From Mitsuokella multacida DSM 20544 (GTDB taxonomy: Bacteria > Bacillota > Negativicutes > Selenomonadales > Selenomonadaceae): a DNA stretch of 64,000 bases. Of this stretch, positions 52,508 through 63,200 are shown piece by piece. Numbering within the stretch: position 1 is the stretch's first letter; every line of letters starts with the position of its first letter. The translations under genes and the position numbers were made by a program. The DNA lies in NCBI RefSeq assembly GCF_000155955.1, contig NZ_GG697141.2:568855-632854 (forward strand). Direction: 5' to 3'. The notes below the pieces were generated by a model that worked only from the letters and a program-made list of their open reading frames with translations, was not told the origin of the DNA and did not search any database.

Positions 52508-53110
52508 ATGCATTTTTCTCATAACCTCATGGCCCTGGCTGCTGCCGGTGCTATCCTGCTCGCTCCGGCTACGAGCTTTGCTGATAACGCCGACATCGAG
52601 GCCGCGCAGATGGCCGCCACGCCCGTGCAGGCCACGAACGACAGCGCAGCGCAGGCAACGGCTGCAGTCGGCATGCCGAACCCGATGGTTCCCGCCGCGA
52701 GCTATAGCGAGATGGCTGAGGCCATCTCCGTCCATCCGCTCTACTTCCCGCTGAGCTCCGGCCTCGAGCTGCAGCAGCGCTTCATCATCGGCGGCACAGT
52801 CGCCGACCTTCGCTATGCCTCGCGCTACGGTGCGCCCGAGAAGCGCGCCCAGTTCACCGTGCGCACGGTGGTCGCCAATCCGACTCAGATGACGGCCGAG
52901 GCCCTCAGCGGCGTCTACGGTGCCGACTGGAAGGATACGACCATTGGCAGCACCGCCGTCCAGCTGGCCGAAGTCAGCGACTCGTCCTTTGTCGCCTACT
53001 GGACGAAGGACGGCGTCTGCTTCTCCGTCGGCGCGGAGAACGTCAATCGCTGGGACTTCCTGCGCCAAGTCCGCGACAACCTCATCGACCTGACCGAGCA
53101 TTACTATTGA
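52508..53110 (+). CDS. Secreted protein of unknown function
   Basis: The 200-residue protein has a signal peptide (HNLMALAAAGAILLAPATSFA, cleavage near residue 25), an Ala/Gln/Thr-rich linker to about residue 60, and a globular part (HPLYFPLSSGLELQQRFIIGGTVADLRYASRYG, then VQLAEVSDSSFVAYWTKDGVCFSVGAENVNRWDFLRQVRDNL). The alternation of short strands, including YWTKDGVCFSVGAENV, recalls DUF4367-type periplasmic domains, but I cannot assign a family. TTGGAGGAA is the SD. It stands between two surface-protein genes and shares part of their promoter element. Confidence 0.7.
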   Translation: MHFSHNLMALAAAGAILLAPATSFADNADIEAAQMAATPVQATNDSAAQATAAVGMPNPMVPAASYSEMAEAISVHPLYFPLSSGLELQQRFIIGGTVADLRYASRYGAPEKRAQFTVRTVVANPTQMTAEALSGVYGADWKDTTIGSTAVQLAEVSDSSFVAYWTKDGVCFSVGAENVNRWDFLRQVRDNLIDLTEHYY

Positions 53111-53115
53111 TCACA

Positions 53116-53168
53116 TGCGGCAGCACCCCCGGAATGCGAAATGCGGGATGGGGGTCTGCCGCTTTTTT
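53116..53168 (+). terminator. Intrinsic terminator after the secreted protein gene
   Basis: GCGGCAG (53117-53123) with CTGCCGC (53156-53162), and ACCCCC with GGGGGT inside, form a long interrupted stem followed by TTTTTT. Confidence 0.8.
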
Positions 53169-53210
53169 CGATGCCCCCAGATACCCCGGAAATCCAGAAA
53201 GGATGATACC

Positions 53211-53918
<708 letters not shown>

Positions 53919-53941
53919 AAATACCATATCGGATACCGAGC

Positions 53942-53986
53942 ACACGGGCATCTGTCATATCAAGATAGACAGATGCCTGTGTTTTT
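53942..53986 (+). terminator. Intrinsic terminator after the response regulator
   Basis: ACACGGGCATCTGTC (53942-53956) pairs, with one mismatch, with GACAGATGCCTGTGT (53968-53982), ending in T. Confidence 0.88.
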
Positions 53987-54042
53987 GTATTAAAACCTTG
54001 TTACTATACGTAACCATGAAACTTTTGCACTTCTTTTAGAAC

Positions 54043-54057
54043 GATTTGTGCTATAAT
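54043..54057 (+). promoter_or_regulatory. Shared 15-base promoter element of the adhesin gene
   Basis: GATTTGTGCTATAAT is identical to 50907-50921 and includes the extended -10 TGC-TATAAT (54049-54057). The -35 region is poor (TTGCAC at 54025 is too far). Confidence 0.6.
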
Positions 54058-54064
54058 AAGAATC

Positions 54065-54242
54065 GACTATAAAATTCTGCCTAAATGGCAGAAAAATATA
54101 ATCGGCATTATAGGTCACTAGAAAGATAATGCTGGGATAAGAGCTCTGCGGCCTGCTGACCTGTGCTGCATAGGGCATCACTTCTAATCATGTAAGAGGG
54201 AATCTAAGAATCGAATAACACAAATGGCAAAGGATGGTTACA
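54065..54242 (+). promoter_or_regulatory. Long structured 5' leader of the adhesin mRNA
   Basis: About 180 bases separate the -10 box from the start codon. GACTATA (54065-54071) can pair with TATAGGTC (54109-54116) with one bulge, enclosing a perfect hairpin TTCTGCC/GGCAGAA (54075-54081, 54087-54093). TATAAT-CGGC-ATTATA (54097-54112) is an alternative palindrome overlapping the outer arm. Two exclusive folds suggest a switch. No known riboswitch core was recognised. The SD AAAGGATGG lies just before the ATG. Confidence 0.45.
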
Positions 54243-57200
54243 ATGAACAGAGTCTACAAAGTCATTTATAATCGCGCAAGGAATCTCTACCAGGTCGTCT
54301 CAGAAATCGTGCACAGCCGCGGCAAGACAAAGAGCCTTACTGCCCAGCACCGGCACGACCGCCTGACGACCTCCATCCTCATCGCCCTGTTTGCCATGGG
54401 CACCAGCCTGCCAGTCGGATGGGCGGCTGGCACAACGACTACAGCGACAGACCCGACAACTGTCGAAGATGCAAAAGTCGATGCGTCCAACTTGTCCGGC
54501 GAAAACAAGACCGCTTGGAGGACGGCTCTAGGCGGCGGAAAAGTTGCAGCAGATGATGTAAAATTGATTGCTGGTCAAGATATCTACAAAGAACTGCGTC
54601 CTATCGCTGCTACATCTGAGAGGTTGACCTATGTCAGCCCAGATAATTCTACAGCCGACAATCTGAAGAACTTGGACATCCAGCTTGGAACTAATACGAC
54701 AGCGATTTCTACGCTGAACACTACAATTGGAACAATCACATCTGGCACGACAGTAGCGGGCAATCTGAGCAAACTGGATACACAGGTCAAAAATAATGCA
54801 GCTGGATTGTCCGCTCTGTCTAATACTGTGTCGACAAACAATACCAATCTCAATACTAAGATTACGTTCATCACAAGTGATATCACCAGTTTGAAGGACC
54901 TGAGCAATATCACGGACGCAGGCAGGAAAGTCATCACAGGACTCTCCACGATAATCACGCAGGGGGATCGTGTGACTATCACATCGACTAGTGATGCAAC
55001 GACGGGACAGACGACGTACACCATCAGCGCCAACAATGATGGTACGATTATTTCTGGGGATACGAATCTCGTTTCGGGCGGCACGATGTACAAGGAACTG
55101 CGCCCAGCCAGCGGCCAATATATCCGTGCAGATCAAAGTACTGCAAAGAATTTGATTTCTTTGGATCAAAATCTGTTGAACGTTGTCAATGCCCTTGGCC
55201 TGGATGCGGATGACACTTCAAAGAGCTATACCTCGAAGCTGAATAAATATTTCAAGGTTAATCCGGAGATAACGACCAATAACGATAATACAAAAACATA
55301 TGCTGCGGATGCGGCTGCCAACGGTACCAACTCCGTCGCCATCGGCCCAAGTGCTCAGGCCGGCGAAAAGACGAAGGATGCGACGACTTCCGCAACAACC
55401 GTTACTGGCGGCACGAGCAGTACGGCCATTGGTGACCGCGCCAAAGCTAACGGCGATCAGTCGGTAGCACTTGGCTACAATTCTCAGGTGCTCAACGCTT
55501 CTGGTTCGACGACTGCCATCAGTGGCAGTACCGCCATCGGCAATGGCGCAAAAGTCGAGGGCGGCAGTGACTCTACAGCTTTGGGTACCGGCGCCACTGT
55601 AGATACGGCATCCAATGCCATGGCTTTCGGCAAAGGCGCGACCATCAATAAAACAGCCACCAGCGGCGTAGCCATCGGTAATGGCGCGGTGACAGGTTCA
55701 GAAGATACGACGAAAACAGTCGACAATGTGACCTATAATATCAAGGCTGCCGGCGGTGTAGACAGTGTTGCTATCGGCACCAATGCGTCCAGTGCAGGTA
55801 ATACATCCATTGCTTTGGGCAAGGGTGCAGCGATAGAGAATGACACCGATGGAAACTATCAGGCTGTGGTGAAGTCGGATGACGTGGCCATTGGTACAGG
55901 GGCGAAGACCAGTGCTTCTGATTCTTCTACAGCTATCGGCAAGAGCGCGACGGTCTCTCAGAGCACCGATGCTATGGCAATCGGTAGCAGCGCCACAGTA
56001 GGGGCTTCTTCCAACAATGCTATGGCCCTAGGCAAGGGTGCTGCTGTGAGCAGTGGTGCTGCGGACTCCATTGCAATGGGTACCAGCGCCAAGACCGTTT
56101 CGGCAGATACCATTGCCATCGGTCAGGACACTAGCGCTACTGGTGCAAACTCTGTCGTCATCGGCAAGGGCGCTACGACGACGGTAGAAGGTGGCAATGC
56201 CATTGGATTAAGTTCCACTGCATCGGGCAGCTCTACTGCTATTGGCCAGTCTGCTACAGCCAACAACTACAATGCGGTAGCCATCGGCAACAAAGCCACG
56301 GCCAATGCCGATAAATCGATTTCTCTCGGCTATGAAGCCGGTGTCGACACGAGTGAAGGAAAGGGCGAAACTCAGAATGCGGGCTCGCTGATTGCCATCG
56401 GCACCAGCTCCGGCAACAATGTCTCCGGTATGCAGAACGTGGCCATTGGTGAAGGAGCTGGCAGTAATGTAAAGAGTAGTTACAATATTGCCATCGGTAC
56501 GCAGGCTGGGTATGGCATCAACTATGCAAGTGACGACAAATCCCAGAACGGTTACAACGTATCCATCGGTTACAATGCCAACTATCAGAAAAACTCGGCC
56601 AACATCATGTATTCTACGGCACTGGGCAACGAAGCAAACGCTTCTAACTATGCAGTAGCCATCGGCGATAAAGCAAAAGCAAGCGGAACGTATTCACTGG
56701 CACTTGGTGATACAGCCCAGGCCAATGATACGGAAAGTATTGCGTTTGGTCACAATGCGAGTGCTTCAGATGGAAATATTGCAATCGGCAATGGATCATC
56801 AGCACCTGCTGTTTCGACCTTGGGAACAGTAAAGGCAGTTACGGTGGATGGAACGACTGTCAATTATGTTTACGATGCCAATGGCAATCAGTTTAAATCA
56901 GCGTTTACCTATAAACCGCTTCAAGCAGATTCTCATTACATCTCCGTGGGTAACAGTACCTTGACACGGCGCATCTCCAATGTGGCAGATGGCGTGTTTG
57001 ATTCCGATGCGGCTACGGTAGGCCAGTTGAACTCACTGAACGAACTCCTGCAGGCGACGGATACAAAAGTCGGATTGACGAAGGATTATTTTGAGCAGAA
57101 GTTTACCGATCTGAATACGACGATTGATTCGTCAAAGACGCATTACTTCTCCATCAGCGAGTCCAGTGATAACTTGAGCGGGAATAAAGATAATACAGGT

Positions 57201-60200
57201 GCTACTTCCAATAAAGCCGACGCTATGGCGATTGGTCCCAATGCCAATGCGACCAACGTGAAGAGCTTGGCCGTGGGCAACAACGTCTATGCTACAGGCC
57301 TCCGCAGCATTGCCATCGGAACAGCACCAAACCCGACGACGGATGCTGCTGGAAAGACGACGACACACAACACATCCGCTGAAGGGGAGAACAGCATCGC
57401 TCTCGGTACATCGACAACCGCTCAGGCCGACAACTCGGTGGCCATCGGTACTCGTGCACAGACTTATACGACGGATACAAAATCGGGCAAGACTGGTGCG
57501 CGCTCTGTTGCCATCGGCAATCTCGCTACGACAGCTGGTGATGAAAGCGTAGCTTTGGGCTATTCGGCTACAGTCAAATACAACTATGGCACTGCCATCG
57601 GCAAGGAAGCTTTGTCTTCTGGTGTTGATGCAGTGGCTATTGGCAAGGGCAGCAAGGCCTACAGCACAGATTCTATGGCCATTGGTCAAGATAATACAGT
57701 GATTGGCAACAATGTCTATGGTTTAGGCAGCAGCAATAGTTTCAGCGGTGAATGGGAATCTATTATCCAGAGTGGCGTTTCTGGCTATAAGAATACCATC
57801 ACATCGGTATCCGACCAGGATACGACGAATGCCCTGACTGGCATCTATCTGACTGGCAATAGCAACACCTTAAATCAGAATGTCAAATACAACGTCATGC
57901 AGGATATCACTGTGCAGGGAAGCAGTAATACAATCGATGGCGGGGCAGGCGGCACGTCCAGCCATCAAAATACGCTGTCACAGATTGCCATTGTAGGTTC
58001 CGGCAATACGGTGCAGGGCAAGAGCTCGGATGACGGCAAGACCAACAATATCAAGGATGTGACTATCCTTGGCTATAACAACACAGTGGATGCCAACAAG
58101 GATACGACAGTCGACTTCTCCAACACCCAGATTCTCGGCAGCAATGTGACAGCTACTCTGGGCAACTCGGTCTACCTGGGCAATCATGCTGCTTATGTCC
58201 AGCCGAATGGGCCTGCCCAGGATGCCATCGATGCAGCCAGGACAAAGGCAGATACCGCAGCTGAAGCCTCGGATGAATACAAAGCTGCTGCGACGGATGA
58301 AGACAAAGCGACGATCAAGGCCCAGTATGAAGCAAAATACCTGTACAAGCTGAGAGTGCAGGCCATGGAAGCCAAGGGCACGACTGCCGGCATGAATTCG
58401 TACAATACAGATGAGACCTATGGCAATGGTACGAGCTACACCTATGCCGGCAGCAACCCGACTGGTGCCATCACTGTCGGTAGCGCTGGTGCTGAGCGCC
58501 GCATCCAAAACGTAGCGGCCGGCCTAGTGAGCGCCACGAGCACTGACGCCGTCAATGGTTCCCAGCTCTACGCTCTGACCCGGCAGATCCGCTTTGGCGG
58601 GGACAACTCCACCTTTGGCAAGACTACTGCGGCAGACGATCAGAACGTAGTAGCCCGGGGATCCAATGAGACCATCTCTATCACCGGTGGCAGTGACGCC
58701 GTCACCGCCTCGACTACAGATGGCACGACGACCTATACCGTGGACGCTGCCAAGCTCACCGGCAATAACATCGCTGTCATAGCCGACAAAGATGCCAACG
58801 CACTCCATGTCCAGCTGGCCAGCAATCTCAAGGACCTGAACACCGCTCAGTTGGGCTCAGGCAATGGGGAAAGCTATAAAGAAACCATCAAGCTGGACGG
58901 CACCGGGACCAGCGGTGGCCAGATGACATTGGCTAGTGCTGATGGAACCGTAAAGACTACCCTGGATACCACAGGCATCACGATTGCCAATGGTCCGAAA
59001 TTTACCAGCAGCGGCATCGATGCAGCCAATCAGCAAATCCATAATGTGACGGCAGGTACGAAAGATGCAGATGCGGTTAATGTTAAGCAGTTGCAGTCTG
59101 CTCGTACCCTGTTGACCCAGGGCACGAATACCACTTTGGCTGATATAGATGCTGATGGACACCATACCTATACGGTGAATGTGGACAATCTGGCAGTGAA
59201 AGCCAATGGAACGGGCACTACCGTGGCATTAGCTAATGGCATCAACTTCAAGAACGGCACCAATACCACCAGTTCCGTCGATGCCAATGGCAATGTCACC
59301 ATCGATACCAAGAACCTGGCCCTCAAAGCCAATGGCACGAATACAGCAACTGTCACCATGGATAACGGTATCAACTTTAAAAACGGCACCAACACCACGG
59401 CAACTGTCGGTACAGATGGCACGGTGACCATCAATGCCACCCATAACAAGCTCAGCACGGTATCTGCGGCAACAGGGGATAACGACAATGTGACCTTGAC
59501 TTTGACGGATGCAGACGGCAATACGGTTACGTCCACCGGCCTCAAGAATACCTATACCACTGTTACCAAGAACGGAACGGCCCATACGGTCACCTTTGCT
59601 CGGAATGACGGAACGACACAGACATTGTCTCTGGGAGATCTGGACGGTGCTTCTACTGAGGCGCTCAACAAGGCTGCTGCCAAAGCGACTTCTGAAGTGA
59701 CCAATGGTACCAACGTGGCCTCCGTCACGAAGACAGCGGGTACTAACGGCCAGAATATCTACACCGTCAATGTGGATGACCTGGCTGTTAAGACGACTTC
59801 CGGTGAGAAGAAGTCCGTCCATTTGGCAGATGGCCTTGTCTTTGCTGATGGCACCAATACGACGGCAACGGTGGGGGATAATGGCACCATCAAGTTTAAT
59901 GTGTCCGATGCTGCCATCAAGAAACAGGCAGTACAGGCTGTCAATGTAACGGGCGACAACAAAAATGTGACTGTTACGCCGGAAACGAATGCAGACGGTA
60001 CGCTCAAGACCTTCACGGTTACAGCTACGCACAATAAGCTCAATGCCACGGGTGCGGCTACCAAAGCCACCGCTGACAGCAATGCTGTTACGCTGACATT
60101 GCAGGATGCTGACGGCAACACGACTACCACTGGACTGACCGATACTTATACGACAGTCTCTAAAGATGCTACAACCAAGAAAGTCACGTTCAAGCGCAAT

Positions 60201-63200
60201 GACAGCGAAACACAGACGCTGGACCTGTCCGACCTGGGCGGTATCACGGCGGCACAGGATAAATACATCACCGGCGGCACCGTAAGCTATGATACAAACG
60301 GCAATGGTACGGCTTCCCTCACGGGGACTAACGGACTAACGGCCTCCATTAGGGGCCTGAAGGATACGAAGGTTTCCTCCGGTACGGCAAGTTATATGGA
60401 TGCTCAAGGGAATGCGACTATGAACGGCAGTGCAGTACTGACCATGAATGATGGCTCTACAGCCACCATCTCCGGCTTGAAGGACGACTACATCACCAGT
60501 GCGGCAGTCGGCGCGGAAAACAACCATGTGACCATGACCCGACTGGGCGGTGGCACGGTAGACTTGAATCTGAATCCAATCTTGGAGAAGTATAGCCTCA
60601 GCGACTATCATCTTGTTGGTGCAGGAACGACCCATGATCAGGCTTATGCCGTTGACAGCAATGGTACGGTCACGCTGAATGTGGTAGATGACAAGAATCC
60701 GACTGGTACGCCAAAGACCATCCAGATTACCGGCCTGGCATCCCAGTCCGGCGTCAGTGCAGGACGCACGACTGTGACTTCTTCTGATCAGAGTGTCACT
60801 ATTAACGACAGCTCGCCTAACAGCGATACTCATACGTACGATATCAAGGTGGACTACAGCAAGATCCCGGCAAATCTGAAAGTCCAGTACCGCGGCGACA
60901 ATGATACTGCTGGCTCCAACACCATGAATACGGCAACTGCATTCACCGGTACGGCTAATCAAATTGTCACGACAGCAGCAAACGGCAAAGTCTCCTTCAA
61001 ACTGGCAGATGACATTTCTGGTATCAAGTCTGTTACCACAGGGAATTCAAAACTCAATACGGATGGCCTGACAGTCACCAACGGTCCGACTTTCACGAAG
61101 AGCAATATCGACGTCAACAATCAGCAGATCCATAAGGTAACGGCAGGCGAGTCGGATACCGACGCTGCTAATGTCGGCCAGGTCAAAGCAGCTACGACAG
61201 AAGTCCAGGCTGGCACCAATGTATCAGTTGGCAAGCCTGCGACAGATTCTACGGATAACCATAAGATTTACACAGTGAATGTAGACAATCTGAGTCTGTC
61301 GCAGAATGGTACGAAAGTAGGTACTGGCGTAGCCCTGAAAGATGGTCTGGATTTCCAGAATGGCACGAATACTACGGCTAGTGTCACGGCTGATGGCAAA
61401 GTCTCCTTTAGCATCTCCAATGACGCCATCAAGGCTCAGGCGAAGGACGCCGTTGTCCTTGCGGCTGGCGACAATGTGACCATTGGCACTCCGACTGATG
61501 CAAATAACGTAAAGACCTATACGGTTTCGGTAAACGACCTGAAGTTGCAGGCTGACGGTGCCGATAAGGCAACACGTAAACTGTCGGACGGCATCAACTT
61601 CGCTGGTGGTACGAACACCATGGCAGATGTTACAGCCGATGGCAAAGTGACCTATGACCTGAAAGACAGCATTTCTCTGAACCAGGTTCAGACCGGCGAA
61701 AGCAAACTCAACACCAATGGCCTGACCATCACGGGCGGCCCAAAGGTCCTGAAGAGTGGCATTGATGCTGGGAATAAACAGATCACCAATGTAGCCAGCG
61801 GTGGTACTGTCGAAAGCAATGCAGCTACCATTGGCGATTTGAAAAAAGCCATCGAGACAGCTTCGGCAGGCACCACGGCTTCGGGCTTCAAGACAAAAGG
61901 CAACTACGGTGAGGCGGTAACGTCTCGTCTGGATAAGCAACTCAATATCGTGGGCGATGTGGATACTACGAAAGTTGCGAAGGACAATCTGTCCAATGAC
62001 AATGTTGGTGTTGTCACCTCGACCGATACGAATGGCAATGCTACGCTGACGGTGAAACTCAATAAGGATATCAACCTTGGCGAAAACGGCAGTGTCACGA
62101 CTGGCAGTACGCTCATGAACAAGACAGGCATCACCAACGGCAATATGAGTCTTGGTGCTGATGGCCTTACAATTCAGAATGGGCCGAAGTTCACCAATAA
62201 TGGTATCAATGCAGCCAACCAGAAGGTTACAGGTGTAGCGAATGGTACCAATCCGAACGATGCGGTCAATGTATCTCAGTTGGAGGCAGTAAAGTCTGAC
62301 GTCACTACAGGATGGACGATTGCTGGCAAGAATGCCTCGGGGACAGACCTGACAGCGAATATCGGCAAGGGCAAGACTGTCTCGTATGCAGGTGGCAAGT
62401 ATGCAACGGCAACACTTTCGGTTGACAGTACGACTGGCAATGCAACGGTTGCGGTGGATGCAGTGACGAATACACTGTCGGTTGGAGCGGATGGCAAGAT
62501 TACATCCAATGGTGATGGCCTGACGACAACAGGTGCAGTCAAAGATGCCATCAACGGTGCTTATTGGACCATCCAAGCAGGAAATGCGACTGGGAGTGCG
62601 CAAAAAGTAAGCGCTGGTTCTACAATCACGTTCAATGCAGGTAGCAATCTGAGCTTATCGCAGGATGGTACAAACTTCACCTATGCGTTGAATACAGATC
62701 TTCAGAATATGACGAGTGTCACAGCAAAGGATCAGAAGGATAATACAGCAGTTTTAACCGGTGAGGGCCTGAAGGTATCCGATAAGGATGGCAACAGCCT
62801 GACCCAGCATGCGACGGAAATCCGTCTCCACGATGCGACGAAAACGGCAACAGGTACGACCACTGATGTGGTGCTCAATAAGCAGGGCTTGCAGAACGGC
62901 GGTCATACGATTACAGGTGTAGCTAACGGCACGGTTGATGCCGGTTCGCAGGATGCTATCAATGGCAGCCTGCTCTATGAATTGCAGCAGAAGGTCACGA
63001 ATGCGACCAATACGGGTGCTACGGTATCCTATACGGCACAGACGGCTAGTCTGACCACTACAGATGGAAAGGCCGCGCTGACTGGCACGACGGATGGGCT
63101 TGTCACGGGAACAAATCTGACGAGTGTCTTGAATAGTCTTTCGTGGACGGCACAGTCTTCGCAGGTTGGCAGTGGCCAGAATAACGGTAGCACTTTACAG

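Noticed and set aside
54065-54242. c-di-GMP riboswitch before the adhesin
   Set aside because: The conserved GEMM-type core sequences are not present; only generic hairpins are seen.
55320-57700. CRISPR-like impression of short repeats in the adhesin
   Set aside because: The repeats are degenerate, in frame and encode the xAIGxxA head motif; there are no constant repeats with unique spacers.
61224-62603. 459-residue minus-strand frame inside the adhesin
   Set aside because: It is antisense to a continuous adhesin frame, Cys/Arg/Ile-rich without motifs, and lacks an SD.
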